A DNA stretch of 64,000 nucleotides from Rhizobium vallis. GTDB lineage: Bacteria; Pseudomonadota; Alphaproteobacteria; Rhizobiales; Rhizobiaceae. A program made the translations under genes and the position numbers. The notes under the pieces are model-generated. The model saw only the letters and a list, made by a program, of their open reading frames with translations, was not told the DNA's origin and ran no database searches. How positions within the stretch are numbered: the stretch's first letter is position 1; every line of letters begins with the position of its first letter. The stretch lies in NCBI RefSeq assembly GCF_003985155.1, contig NZ_ML133687.1, forward strand, positions 899,144 through 963,143. Reading direction: 5' to 3'. This document shows, piece after piece, positions 17,367-26,714 of this stretch.

Positions 17367-17404
17367 CAGAACCCTGCACGCGGCGTAACAGAACCTGTAT
17401 GCGG
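17361..17404 (+). repeat. Imperfect 22-bp tandem duplication across the fabF stop
   Basis: GCGTAACAGAACCCTGCACG (17361-17380) recurs as GCGTAACAGAACCTGTATGC from 17383, a 22-bp period. The first copy contains the fabF stop TAA, so the second carries a duplicated, untranslated stop region. It is probably a replication slip and of no clear function. Confidence 0.6.
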
Positions 17405-17527
17405 CATGGCAGGGCAGGCGTGCGAAAGCGCGGTGGGCGACCGGCGTTATTGAACGGCGGCAGACCTGCTTTTGCCGCATTGCTTCGCGAAATAGCGAAG
17501 TGAGGGCCAAGTTTTAGAGGATTGCCG

Positions 17528-18745
17528 GTGAGCGATACGACGAACCAGAGCAACGATGCGCAAGGGCAGAAGGGACCGATCATCCCGAAGTCGCCGAGCG
17601 AGGCCCTGCGTCCGGAGCGCGTTCCGGAGCCGCCGAAGCGGTCCAAGAAGGCCCGCAGCCAGGTCATTCTCTTCCTGAACTTCATCATGACGATGGCGGT
17701 CGCGGTCTGCATCGTCGCCATCATCGCCTTCTACTACGCCACATCGACCTATAAGAGCCCGGGTCCGCTGCAGACCAATACCAATTTCATCGTTCGCAAT
17801 GGCGCTGGCCTGGCGGAGATCGCCTCGAATCTCGAGCGCAACGCCATCATCAGCGATGGCCGCATCTTCCGCTACCTCACGGCGACGCATCTTTCGGCTG
17901 GCGAGAGCCTGAAGGCCGGCGAATACGAGATCAAGGCGAGAGCCTCCATGAACGACATCATGGAGCTTCTGAAGTCGGGCAAATCAATTCTCTACTCCGT
18001 TTCCTTTCCCGAGGGACTGACTGTCCGCCAGATGTTCAACCGCATGCTCGAGGATCCGGTCCTGGAAGGCGATCTGCCGGCTGCACTCCCGGCCGAGGGC
18101 AGCCTGCGCCCCGATACCTACAAATTCTCGCGCGGCACCAAGCGCTCCGAGATCATCGAGCAGATGGCTGCGGCACAGCAGAAACTCGTCGATCAGATCT
18201 GGGACAAGCGCGACTCCTCGCTGCCACTGCGATCCAAGGAAGATTTCGTCGCACTTGCCTCGATCGTCGAAAAGGAAACCGGCGTTGCCGATGAGCGCGC
18301 CCATGTCGCCTCCGTCTTCCTCAACCGGCTCGGCAAAGGCATGCGCCTGCAGTCCGACCCGACGATTATCTACGGTCTCTTCGGCGGCGACGGCAAACCG
18401 GCCGACCGGCCAATCTACCAGTCCGACCTGAAGCGGGATACGCCTTACAACACCTACGTCATCAAGGGCCTGCCGCCGACGCCGATCGCCAATCCCGGCA
18501 AGGATGCGCTGGAAGCGGTCGCCAATCCCTGGAAGACGCAGGATCTCTATTTCGTCGCCGACGGCACGGGTGGCCATGTTTTCGCCGCCACGCTCGAGGA
18601 GCACAACGCCAACGTCAAGCGCTGGCGCAAGCTCGAGGCGGACAAGGGCTCGGATCCGAACATCGCGGTCGACGGCCAGCCTGAAGAACAGCCGGCGGAT
18701 AATGGCGCGACTGCCGTGCCGCCGAAGAAAAAGAAGATCAACTGA
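17528..18745 (+). CDS. mltG: Endolytic murein transglycosylase MltG (YceG)
   Basis: Membrane-anchored lytic transglycosylase that cuts nascent glycan strands and sets their length. It has 405 residues from GTG 17528, with AGAGGA seven bases before it. A cytoplasmic Pro/Lys-rich tail (about 1-45) leads to one membrane helix (VILFLNFIMTMAVAVCIVAI, about 48-67), a LysM-like region and the YceG domain. The catalytic Glu lies in VEKETG (residues 247-252), and RLQSDPTIIYG, YNTYVIKGLPPTPIANPG and LYFVADGTGGHVF are family signatures. The Lys-rich end PKKKKIN is cytoplasmic-looking but lies in the periplasmic part. It is followed closely by yicC and gmk. Confidence 0.95.
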   Translation: MSDTTNQSNDAQGQKGPIIPKSPSEALRPERVPEPPKRSKKARSQVILFLNFIMTMAVAVCIVAIIAFYYATSTYKSPGPLQTNTNFIVRNGAGLAEIASNLERNAIISDGRIFRYLTATHLSAGESLKAGEYEIKARASMNDIMELLKSGKSILYSVSFPEGLTVRQMFNRMLEDPVLEGDLPAALPAEGSLRPDTYKFSRGTKRSEIIEQMAAAQQKLVDQIWDKRDSSLPLRSKEDFVALASIVEKETGVADERAHVASVFLNRLGKGMRLQSDPTIIYGLFGGDGKPADRPIYQSDLKRDTPYNTYVIKGLPPTPIANPGKDALEAVANPWKTQDLYFVADGTGGHVFAATLEEHNANVKRWRKLEADKGSDPNIAVDGQPEEQPADNGATAVPPKKKKIN

Positions 18746-18764
18746 TATATTGCGGGAGGCTCGC

Positions 18765-19652
18765 ATGGCTTTGCAGTCCATGACCGGTTTTGCACGGCGC
18801 GAGGGAACGAGTGGCCGCTGGCGCTGGGCATGGGAATTGCGATCGGTCAACGGCAAGGGTCTCGATCTGCGCCTACGCCTGCCGCCAGGCCTCGAACGCA
18901 TGGAGGCGGAGGTCCGCCGCCTTGCGGGCGAAAGCTTCAGCCGCGGCAACCTGCAGGCATCGCTCTCCGTCACCGCCGATGAGAACCGCTTCGAAGCGGT
19001 GCTGAACAGGCAGGCGCTCGCCGCAGTGCTTGCCATGCGCGAGCAATTGGACGGGGTGATCGATCCGGCGCCGTTGAAGCTCGATACGCTGCTTCTGGTG
19101 CGCGGCATCGTGGAATTTCGCGAAGGCGAGGATAGCGAAGAGGCGCTCGCCGGGCGTGATGCTGATATCGCCGTCGGTCTGCTGGCCGCCCTTTCCGATC
19201 TCAAGGCGATGCGCGAACAGGAGGGGGCAGCACTTTCCCGCATTCTTCTCGATCATGTCACGACGATCGAAGGGCTGACGCGGACGATCGACATCGATCC
19301 TTCACGTTCCCTGCAGGAGATCGCCGCGCGTCTTGCCGCACAAGTCGCCTTGCTGATGGACGGCATGGCCGCGCTCGACCGCGACAGGCTGCACGCCGAA
19401 GCCGCGCTGCTGGCGACCAAGGCGGATCTGCGCGAGGAAATCGATCGTCTGAAGGCGCATATCGCCGCAGCGCGTGATCTCTTGGTGAAAGGTGGTCCAG
19501 CCGGCCGCCGGTTGGACTTCCTTGCACAGGAATTTAACCGCGAATCGAATACCATCTGCTCGAAGTCGAATGCCTCCGCGGTCACTGCCGCCGGCATCGA
19601 GTTGAAAGTCGTCATCGACCAGTTCCGCGAGCAGGTCCAGAATTTGGAGTAG
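18765..19652 (+). CDS. YicC/YloC family endoribonuclease
   Basis: A 295-residue protein of the YicC family, shown in other bacteria to be an RNase acting on small RNAs. The start MALQSMTGFARREG and WELRSVNGKGLDLRLRLP are diagnostic, and the C terminus EFNRESNTICSKSNA followed by KVVIDQFREQVQNLE is the classic ending. GGGAGG at 18754-18759 fixes the ATG at 18765; in-frame upstream sequence overlaps mltG and is not real coding. It sits 3 bp before gmk, the standard yicC-gmk pair. Confidence 0.95.
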   Translation: MALQSMTGFARREGTSGRWRWAWELRSVNGKGLDLRLRLPPGLERMEAEVRRLAGESFSRGNLQASLSVTADENRFEAVLNRQALAAVLAMREQLDGVIDPAPLKLDTLLLVRGIVEFREGEDSEEALAGRDADIAVGLLAALSDLKAMREQEGAALSRILLDHVTTIEGLTRTIDIDPSRSLQEIAARLAAQVALLMDGMAALDRDRLHAEAALLATKADLREEIDRLKAHIAAARDLLVKGGPAGRRLDFLAQEFNRESNTICSKSNASAVTAAGIELKVVIDQFREQVQNLE

Positions 19653-19655
19653 GAC

Positions 19656-20318
19656 ATGAAACCGGCGAAAACTTCGCCCGTGCAGATCGCCCGCCGCGGT
19701 CTGATGCTTGTCATTTCGTCGCCGTCAGGCGCCGGCAAGTCCACCATCGCACGCACGCTTCTGGAGACCGACAAGCATATCGGCCTTTCCGTCAGCGTCA
19801 CCACGCGCCAGCGCCGCCCGAGCGAGGTCGAAGCTGTGCACTACCACTTCAAGAGTGTGCGCGAGTTCGAGCGGCTGCGCGATAGCGACGCGCTGCTCGA
19901 ATGGGCCGAGGTGCATGGCAATTTCTACGGCACGCCGCGCGAGCCGGTCGAGCAGGCCATGGCCGAGGGCCGCGACATGCTCTTCGATATCGATTGGCAG
20001 GGCGCCCAGCAACTGCAGGAGAAGATGTCGGCCGATGTGGTCTCGATCTTCGTGCTGCCGCCGACCATGACCGAGCTCCAGTCGCGGCTTCATCGCCGTG
20101 CCGAGGATTCCGAAGAGGTCATCCAGACGCGTCTCGCCAACAGCCGCGCCGAGATCGCCCACTGGCGCGAATACGACTATGTCATCGTAAACGACGATCT
20201 CAACACTGCCTTCGACGCGGTTCAGTCGATCGTCAAGGCCGAACGCCTGCGGCGCGACCGCCGCCATGGCATGTTCGATTTCGTCCGCGAACTGCTGGAA
20301 GAGACGCCGAACCTTTAA
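19656..20318 (+). CDS. gmk: Guanylate kinase
   Basis: Phosphorylates GMP to GDP, needed for GTP and dGTP supply. It has 220 residues. Walker [11 protein letters not shown] lies at about residues 21-30, the GMP-binding part [14 protein letters not shown] and GNFYGTP follow, and [11 protein letters not shown] carries the conserved acidic residue. The final helix [10 protein letters not shown] is typical. Only 3 bp separate it from yicC, and its last 4 bp overlap the convergent rsmA stop. Confidence 0.97.
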   Translation: MKPAKTSPVQIARRGLMLVISSPSGAGKSTIARTLLETDKHIGLSVSVTTRQRRPSEVEAVHYHFKSVREFERLRDSDALLEWAEVHGNFYGTPREPVEQAMAEGRDMLFDIDWQGAQQLQEKMSADVVSIFVLPPTMTELQSRLHRRAEDSEEVIQTRLANSRAEIAHWREYDYVIVNDDLNTAFDAVQSIVKAERLRRDRRHGMFDFVRELLEETPNL

Positions 20319-21142
20319 AGGCTGTTTGCGAGAAGGCAGAATTCCTCGACCGACAGGGTCTCCGCCCGGCGCGCCGGATCAATCCCGGCTTTGACGAGCA
20401 GGTTTTCGCCGCCGAGCGGCTTCAGGCTCTGGCGCAGCATCTTGCGACGCTGGCCAAAGGCGGCCTGCGTTACCCTCTCCAGATTGGCGACAGAGCAGGG
20501 GATGGGATTTTCGCGAGGTGTTAAATGCACGACCGTGGAGGTCACCTTCGGCGGCGGCGTAAACGCTTGCGGCGGCACGTCGAAGGCCATGCGTGCCTGC
20601 GTCCGCCAGCCGCACAGTACGCCGAGACGGCCATAGTGGTCGTCGTTTTCGCCAGCGACGATACGCTCGCCGACTTCCTTCTGGAACATCAGCGTCAGCG
20701 ACTGCCAGAACGGTGGCCAGGCCTTCGGCAGAAGCCAGTTGACCAGCAGCTGCGTGCCGACATTGTAGGGCAGGTTGGCGATGATCTTGACCGGGCCTTC
20801 CGGCGCCAGTGCCTCGAAATCGGTCTTTAGCGCATCGCCTTCGATTACTTCCAATCGGCCCGGATAGTGATCGGCGATTTCGGCTAGCGCCGGCAGGCAG
20901 CGCGTATCCCGCTCGATGGCGATGACCTTCCTGGCGCCGAGCGCCAGGATTGCACGCGTCAACCCGCCGGGGCCGGGGCCGACCTCGATGACGGTCGCCT
21001 CTTCGAGCGATCCGGCCGTGCGGGCGATCTTCTGCGTGAGGTTGAGGTCGAGCAGGAAGTTCTGGCCGAGCGCCTTGCGCGCGTCGAGGCCGTGACGTTG
21101 GATGACGTCGCGAAGCGGTGGCAGGCCATCGAGTGCTGCCAT
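20315..21142 (-). CDS. rsmA: 16S rRNA dimethyladenosine transferase RsmA (KsgA)
   Basis: Dimethylates A1518 and A1519 of 16S rRNA late in 30S assembly. It has 275 residues. The N terminus [19 protein letters not shown], the SAM motif [16 protein letters not shown], the acidic VIAIERD and the catalytic NLPYNVGT (motif IV) are in the family order. The start ATG at 21142 shares bases with the pdxA stop (TGATG), so the two are translationally coupled. The position after surA and pdxA is the classical surA-pdxA-ksgA arrangement. Confidence 0.96.
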   Translation of the reverse strand: MAALDGLPPLRDVIQRHGLDARKALGQNFLLDLNLTQKIARTAGSLEEATVIEVGPGPGGLTRAILALGARKVIAIERDTRCLPALAEIADHYPGRLEVIEGDALKTDFEALAPEGPVKIIANLPYNVGTQLLVNWLLPKAWPPFWQSLTLMFQKEVGERIVAGENDDHYGRLGVLCGWRTQARMAFDVPPQAFTPPPKVTSTVVHLTPRENPIPCSVANLERVTQAAFGQRRKMLRQSLKPLGGENLLVKAGIDPARRAETLSVEEFCLLANSL

Positions 21143-22170
21143 CAGCGGCGGCTTTCCATGCTGCGGCCGAGCTGGGCTGCAAGCTTCAGCGCCGCAACGA
21201 GGCTCTGCTCGCGCGCCAGTCCCTTGCCGGCAATGCCGAAAGCGGTGCCGTGATCCGGCGAGGTGCGCACGAAGGGAAGCCCAAGCGTGACGTTGACGCT
21301 ATCGTCGAAACCGAGGGTCTTGGCCGGGATCAGCGCCTGATCGTGATACATGCAGATGGCGACGTCATAGCGCGCCCGCGCCTCGTCATGAAACATCGTG
21401 TCGGCGGGCAGGGGGCCGATCGCATCGATGCCCTCGTCGCGCAGGCGCTCGATCGCCGGGCGGATGATGGCCTCATCCTCCTTGCCCATGGCCCCGCCTT
21501 CGCCGGCATGCGGGTTGAGGCCGGCAACGGCGAGCCGCGGCGCCTCGATGCCGAAACGGCGCCTCAGGTCTTCGTGGGCGATCCGGCAGGTTTCCATGAT
21601 CAGTCCGCCCGTCAGCGCCTGCGGCACATCCCGGACGGGAATGTGGATGGTGACCGGGATGGCCCTGAGCTTCGGGCCCGCCAGCATCATCACAGGCGTA
21701 ACTGGCTTGCCGGTCGCCCTGGTGGCGAGATCGGCGAGAAATTCAGTATGGCCGGGAAAGCGGAAACCGGCATCGTAGAGCACGGCCTTGGAGATCGGAT
21801 TGGTAACGACCGCGAGCACCTCGCCGCCGATCACCAGCGACACGGCTCGTTCGATCGCCGCGATCGTGCCTTTCGCCGTCGCCTCGTGCGGCTCGCCGGC
21901 CACCACCTCGATGCCTGCGGGCACCGGCATGACGGGCAGGGCGTCCGCAAACAAGCCGGCCGCCTCGCTGGCTCTGTCCGTTTCGCGGATCGAAACAGCG
22001 AGATTGAGCTGGCGGGCTCTCAACGCCAGCACATTGGGATCACCGATCAGGAAGAAAGGCGGCAGCCCGAGTTCGCGCCGCCGCAGCCAGGCCATCAAGG
22101 TAATATCCGGCCCGATGCCGGCGGGGTCGCCCTGGCTCAGTGCAAGCGGTCGCAAAAAGGGTATCGCCAT
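21142..22170 (-). CDS. pdxA: 4-hydroxythreonine-4-phosphate dehydrogenase PdxA
   Basis: Oxidises 4-phosphohydroxy-threonine in vitamin B6 (PLP) synthesis. It has 342 residues. N terminus [20 protein letters not shown] is the family signature; metal-binding histidines occur in [12 protein letters not shown] and [16 protein letters not shown], and [15 protein letters not shown] is the conserved C-terminal block. It starts 6 bp after the SurA-like gene and overlaps rsmA by 1 bp. The whole set is co-transcribed on the minus strand with the LPS transport genes. Confidence 0.96.
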   Translation of the reverse strand: MAIPFLRPLALSQGDPAGIGPDITLMAWLRRRELGLPPFFLIGDPNVLALRARQLNLAVSIRETDRASEAAGLFADALPVMPVPAGIEVVAGEPHEATAKGTIAAIERAVSLVIGGEVLAVVTNPISKAVLYDAGFRFPGHTEFLADLATRATGKPVTPVMMLAGPKLRAIPVTIHIPVRDVPQALTGGLIMETCRIAHEDLRRRFGIEAPRLAVAGLNPHAGEGGAMGKEDEAIIRPAIERLRDEGIDAIGPLPADTMFHDEARARYDVAICMYHDQALIPAKTLGFDDSVNVTLGLPFVRTSPDHGTAFGIAGKGLAREQSLVAALKLAAQLGRSMESRR

Positions 22171-22176
22171 TGTCGG

Positions 22177-23121
22177 TCAGCGGTAGGCGATCTGCGCCTT
22201 CTTGCGCAGTTCATCCAGGTATTTCTTGGCGTTTTCGTTTTCCGGCTTTGCTTCCTTGTCGCCCTTGGACTTGTCGAGATCCTCTTGGCGGAAGACCATC
22301 TCCGCGGCCTGATCGTCGGAAACCTGGCGCTGACTGCAGATTGCCAGATATTCGACACCCTTGTCGGTGACGCGGGTACCTGTCGTGTTGCCCTTGGCCT
22401 GCTCGACCAGTGGCTTCCAATCCTGCGGGATCTCAGGGGCGAGCATGCGGCCGAGATCGCGCACGGAAACATCGCGCATCGTCGCGGCAAAAACCTTCGC
22501 CTGGTCGCAGCCTGGGAATTTCGAACGCGACGCCTCGGCCTCGCTCTTGCGCTTGCCGGTGATGGCGGCGCGCTTGGCTTCAGGAACGACGAAAATGATC
22601 TGCTGCAGCATATATTCCGTCGTCACCGGCTTTTCTTTGTTGTTCTGCATCATGCGTGAGACCAGATCGTAGTTCGACATATGCGACGCCGAACCGTAGC
22701 GCGCGTTGACGAGACGCGGCCAGCTCATCTGCACGGCGATGAAAGCTTTGAAATGATCGACGCCGACGCCGGCGCGATCGAGGATCTGCGACATTTGCTC
22801 GACGGAAAGTTTATTGCCGCTCGAAAAGCGCGCGAAAGACGCATCGACGTCCTGCTGCGAAACCGACATACGGACCCGAGCGATTTCCTGCCGCTTGAGC
22901 GTCTCGTCGATCAACTGCTCCTCCGCAGTCTTGGCGTCGGCCTTCGTATGCTGCAGGCGCAAGAAGGCCTGGCGCTTGGCGACATCGCCGCTGGTGATGG
23001 CGGTGCCGTTCACCACGGCTTTGACTTCGCTTACCGCAAACGCCGGACCGGCAAAGCCTGCAAGCAGGCTCAGCACTGCTCCGGCGATGAAGGTTCTTAC
23101 GGCTTTCTTCGCGTCAATCAT
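22177..23121 (-). CDS. SurA-like periplasmic chaperone
   Basis: A 314-residue exported protein, likely a folding factor for outer membrane proteins. ATG 23121 gives a signal peptide (FIAGAVLSLLAGFAGPAFA, about residues 11-29); an in-frame opening to 23184 would hide it. The SurA N-domain follows (AVVNGTAITSGDVAKRQAFL, about 37-56), then a helical region and a reduced PPIase-like part. A full parvulin domain is not obvious, so it may be chaperone only. Its place between lptD and pdxA is that of surA in many proteobacteria, and LptD is a known SurA client. The Lys/Glu-rich C terminus is charged. Confidence 0.85.
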   Translation of the reverse strand: MIDAKKAVRTFIAGAVLSLLAGFAGPAFAVSEVKAVVNGTAITSGDVAKRQAFLRLQHTKADAKTAEEQLIDETLKRQEIARVRMSVSQQDVDASFARFSSGNKLSVEQMSQILDRAGVGVDHFKAFIAVQMSWPRLVNARYGSASHMSNYDLVSRMMQNNKEKPVTTEYMLQQIIFVVPEAKRAAITGKRKSEAEASRSKFPGCDQAKVFAATMRDVSVRDLGRMLAPEIPQDWKPLVEQAKGNTTGTRVTDKGVEYLAICSQRQVSDDQAAEMVFRQEDLDKSKGDKEAKPENENAKKYLDELRKKAQIAYR

Positions 23122-23298
23122 CTGTTGACCTCCCGATGGCGCCGCGAGACGGGTTCGCGGCGTTCTTACCACAGTGCGAGACACGCGGAATTCGCTTCCA
23201 TCATGGCGCGAAACCCCTATGCCTCAGATATCGACTGGCAGCAATGTCCTGCACAGGCATACGGCGAAAGAATGACCTGAGACATCTTTCGCCGTCCG

Positions 23299-25626
23299 CT
23301 ATTCGAGGCTGTCGGAGCCGATCTTGATGTCGCCGAGCGTGCGGAATGTCAGCCGCGCGCCGATCGTCCAGTCGCTTGCCGACTCGTTGCTGGGGTCCCT
23401 GGTGTCGGTATAGGCGATCGTAAAGATCGTGCATTCGTCATCATAGGAGAGGCCGATCGTCCGGCGGCTGATGACATCATTGTTCAAATCCCAGGCGATG
23501 CCGCCAAAGATAGACCAGTAATCCTTGAACTTGACGCTGCTGTTGGTCTGGATCTCGTCGTTGTCTTTGTCGAAGCCATATGCCGGCTGGGCGCTGACGT
23601 GAGTGTAGGTCAGTTGCGTGGCAAAGGTGTCGTTGCTGTAGGCCGTGGTCAGGTCGCCGCGACGGAAATCGAAATCCTTTTCGTCGAGGCGGTAGGAGTA
23701 CGTCGTTGAAACGCCGAAAGGTGTCTCGATGCCACCGAGGCCGACATAGTCGGAGCGCGCGGTTTCGAGGCCCGAATCCGCACCGACATTGACGAGGTCG
23801 TCGGTCGCGAACGAGTTCTGGCCGGCGATCTGATACGACTGGCCGAAGATGCCGTGCAGCTTGTAGCCGCTGTCGAACGTGCCCGTATACTGGATGCCGA
23901 TATTGGCGCGCGTGCCGCCTTCGACACGGTCGTAGCCCGAGAATTTGTCGCGGTCGAACAGCGAGGTGGCGTCGAAGACGAAGCTCTGCGCATCCTCGTT
24001 CGGGAGCCTGCCGGCAAGCTGCTCGTCCGGACGGGCGTAGATCTGCGCGATCGGCTCGAGAATATGGGTGCTGTTATCCGTTGTCATCAGGATCGGATAA
24101 CGCATCTCCAGCCCGGCCGTGAACATCGAGCGGGTTGCGGAATTGTTGTCGTCGTAGCCGCCGGTGTATCCGGTAGGGTTGTCCATGTTCAGCGCGAAGG
24201 CATCGCCGCGCGCGGCCAGAAGCGGCGTGATGACAAGGCCAGTCGGTGTGACGTAGGTGCGCTTCCACTGCAGTTCGGCCGTCAGGCGCGACGTCTGCCC
24301 CCTTAGGCCGCGGAAACGGTCGAAGCCGTCAACGGTATAGAAGTCGTCGTGGGTGCGCGAAATGTTCGTAAGGTTGACGTCCGCCGAAACTTCGCCGCCG
24401 GCAAGTGGCTGCGGCGCCACATAGTGATAGTCGAGCGAGGGATAGACGATCGCCTGCTGCTTTTCGGCCGTGTTCTTTCGGTCGGCATCCTGGATGTCGA
24501 AATAGAACGCCCGCATGTCGAAATAATTGCGCTTCCCGAGGCCTGTCAGGTAGATCTGGTTGGTGCGATCCGTGGCACTCAGGCCGCGGAGTTTGTAGGT
24601 TTTCGAGAAATTATTGTCGCTCTGCATCATGACGTCCCAGCCGAACGTCCAGCGCGGATTGATGCGGAATTCGGCCTTCGAAGCCACCATGCCGCGCTGC
24701 CCGGCTTCGGCATCGCTGGTGCCGGAGGTGAAATTATCGGGCTTGGCCTGGTCTATGCCGGCGACGCGCAGGATATGCGTGCCGTTTTCGAAGCGTTGAC
24801 GGAATTCACCTTCTACGAGAAAGCCCTGCGCGGTGTAGCCGGTGGCGGTGACCGTCGCATCCATGCTCGGCGAGATCACGTAATAATATGGAACGGAAAG
24901 ACCGAAGCCGAGATTCTGCGACAGGCTCATCGTCGGGAAGAGAAAGCCTGACTTGCGTTTCACCGTGTTATCGGGAACCTCGATGAACGGCAAGAAAGCA
25001 ATCGGATGGCCGAGCAGCTCGAAGCGAGCCCGTTCCAGACGAATCGTGTGAGTCACGCCGTTCTGAATCACCCGCTTGGCCTTGACTTGCCAGAAGGGCG
25101 CCCGCTTCGGATCCTCAGCGCAGGGAAGGCAGGCCGTGTAGACGCCCTTGTTGAGGATCATCATCGTGCCGCCGACGCGCTCGCCGCTTTCGGCTGCGAT
25201 ACGCGTATTGTCGGATGTCTCGATGCGCAACGCGTTCAAAAACCCGTCGGCGAAGTTGTCAGTCACGTCTAGGTTGTCGGCATAGATCCGGTTGCCGTCG
25301 GGGCTGACCAGCTCGATATTGCCGATGGCCATCATCCGGCCCGTCTTCTGGTTGTACTCGACCTTCTGCGCGACCATCTTGTAGCCGCCATAGTTGATCT
25401 GCACGCCGCCGACCGCCGACACCAGCTGGGAGTCACGATTATAGAGGAGTTCGTTGGCGGAAAGCATAAGCTTGGCGCCTTCGGGAATCTTCTTTTCGAT
25501 GTTTTGTTCAGGGGCAGTGGCCTGGCCGTAGGAAGCCGGGACGCTGCCGAAATAGGAACATAGAGTCGCGCCGACAAGCAGGGCAACCAACTGTTTACTA
25601 AAATACTTGCGGTCGCCTGCCGCCAC
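23299..25626 (-). CDS. lptD: LPS-assembly outer membrane protein LptD
   Basis: Outer-membrane barrel that places lipopolysaccharide in the outer leaflet. It has 775 residues from a GTG at 25626 that overlaps the lptG stop (TAGTG), with AGGAGG seven bases before it; a longer frame to 25692 lies inside lptG. A signal peptide (LVALLVGATLCSYFGSVPAS) is followed by the OstA jellyroll domain (YNRDSQLVSAVGGVQINYGG, about residues 65-85) and then a large barrel with alternating aromatic strands. The Cys pair in ACLPC (about 172-176) is present, but I see few other cysteines, so disulfide control differs from E. coli. It shares an operon with lptF-lptG. Confidence 0.95.
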   Translation of the reverse strand: MAAGDRKYFSKQLVALLVGATLCSYFGSVPASYGQATAPEQNIEKKIPEGAKLMLSANELLYNRDSQLVSAVGGVQINYGGYKMVAQKVEYNQKTGRMMAIGNIELVSPDGNRIYADNLDVTDNFADGFLNALRIETSDNTRIAAESGERVGGTMMILNKGVYTACLPCAEDPKRAPFWQVKAKRVIQNGVTHTIRLERARFELLGHPIAFLPFIEVPDNTVKRKSGFLFPTMSLSQNLGFGLSVPYYYVISPSMDATVTATGYTAQGFLVEGEFRQRFENGTHILRVAGIDQAKPDNFTSGTSDAEAGQRGMVASKAEFRINPRWTFGWDVMMQSDNNFSKTYKLRGLSATDRTNQIYLTGLGKRNYFDMRAFYFDIQDADRKNTAEKQQAIVYPSLDYHYVAPQPLAGGEVSADVNLTNISRTHDDFYTVDGFDRFRGLRGQTSRLTAELQWKRTYVTPTGLVITPLLAARGDAFALNMDNPTGYTGGYDDNNSATRSMFTAGLEMRYPILMTTDNSTHILEPIAQIYARPDEQLAGRLPNEDAQSFVFDATSLFDRDKFSGYDRVEGGTRANIGIQYTGTFDSGYKLHGIFGQSYQIAGQNSFATDDLVNVGADSGLETARSDYVGLGGIETPFGVSTTYSYRLDEKDFDFRRGDLTTAYSNDTFATQLTYTHVSAQPAYGFDKDNDEIQTNSSVKFKDYWSIFGGIAWDLNNDVISRRTIGLSYDDECTIFTIAYTDTRDPSNESASDWTIGARLTFRTLGDIKIGSDSLE

Positions 25627-26714
25627 TAGCCGTCCTCCTGATGAAGCAGAATAGTCGCGCCCAACGCCAACGCGACGACCACCGGTATCCACGTCGCCAC
25701 GAAGGGAGGCACGACTCCACTGCTTCCGAATGCTTTTACAAGCACGGTGATGACATAAAGCATGAAGCCCGAGAGGATTCCACCCAGAATCACGGAGCGG
25801 GATTGGTTGAACCGGCTAAATTTTAGGGACACTGTTGCAGCAATGAGAGTCATGGCCACCAGCAGCAACGGCTGGGACAACAGGGAGTTGAATTGCGTCT
25901 CCAGTGCCTTGGTTGAGATACCGAAGGATTTGGCTGCCGCAATGCGGTTGGAAAGATCAAAGAAACCAATTGTTTCCGGCGCCGTCAGCCGCTCCTGGAC
26001 GAAATCCTGTTTCAGATTGGTGCGAAGTTGAACCGAAGCTTTACGCACGGGGATTTCGCCAGGCTTGCGCTCGACGACGTTGTTAAGTTGCCAGTAACCA
26101 TCTTCCAATTTTGCAGTGGAAGCGTCCTGTCTCAGAATGACTTGGCCGCCTGAATCGAAATGGATCAGCACGGCGTCGACCAGCTTGGTTCCGTTCTCCT
26201 GGACCATCTGGGCGCCGATGATGACATCGTCCCGGCCGCTGATCTGGCGCAGCCACGGAATCTGAGGCGCCTTGCGCAGGACGGCATTTTCGCCGCGCCA
26301 GTCGGATTCGACGAGCAGCGCCTGGCGCTGTCCCCAGGCGGCAAGCGGATTGAGCGCCGTCATGGTGAGCACGCCGAGCGCCAGCGAGCCGGCGATGAAG
26401 GGGAACATGAACTGCCAGACCGAAACGCCGGCTGCGCGTGTGACGACAAGTTCGTATTTGCGATTGAGCCCGATCAGCACCGTTATGCCGACGAAGAGCG
26501 CGACGAAGGGTATTGTCTGCTGCAGGATGAGCGGCAGGCGCACGGCAGTCATCAGGACGCCGCCGCCGATCGTGTAGCCGGGCAGGCCGGACATGCGGCC
26601 GGCCGTCTCGCTGAAATCGAGGAGGAAGGCAATCGCCGAGACGCCAATCAGGAACCAGCCTGTCGTCACCAGGTAGCGGCGAAAGAAATAACGCGACAAT
26701 GTCCCGAACATCAT
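25626..26714 (-). CDS. lptG: LPS export ABC transporter permease LptG
   Basis: Inner-membrane permease that, with LptF and LptB, pulls LPS out of the membrane. It has 362 residues: three helices at each end and a periplasmic beta-jellyroll in the middle (about residues 105-265). MFGTLSRYFFRRYLVTTGWF and LNRKYELVVTRAAGVSVWQF are family hallmarks. The ATG at 26714 overlaps the lptF stop (TAATG), and its own stop overlaps the lptD GTG, so lptF, lptG and lptD form a coupled chain that keeps the bridge subunits in step. Confidence 0.95.
   Translation of the reverse strand: MMFGTLSRYFFRRYLVTTGWFLIGVSAIAFLLDFSETAGRMSGLPGYTIGGGVLMTAVRLPLILQQTIPFVALFVGITVLIGLNRKYELVVTRAAGVSVWQFMFPFIAGSLALGVLTMTALNPLAAWGQRQALLVESDWRGENAVLRKAPQIPWLRQISGRDDVIIGAQMVQENGTKLVDAVLIHFDSGGQVILRQDASTAKLEDGYWQLNNVVERKPGEIPVRKASVQLRTNLKQDFVQERLTAPETIGFFDLSNRIAAAKSFGISTKALETQFNSLLSQPLLLVAMTLIAATVSLKFSRFNQSRSVILGGILSGFMLYVITVLVKAFGSSGVVPPFVATWIPVVVALALGATILLHQEDG

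Noticed and set aside
21118..22659. 513-codon open frame antisense to pdxA and the SurA-like gene
   Set aside because: No family motif, biased composition, and full overlap with pdxA.
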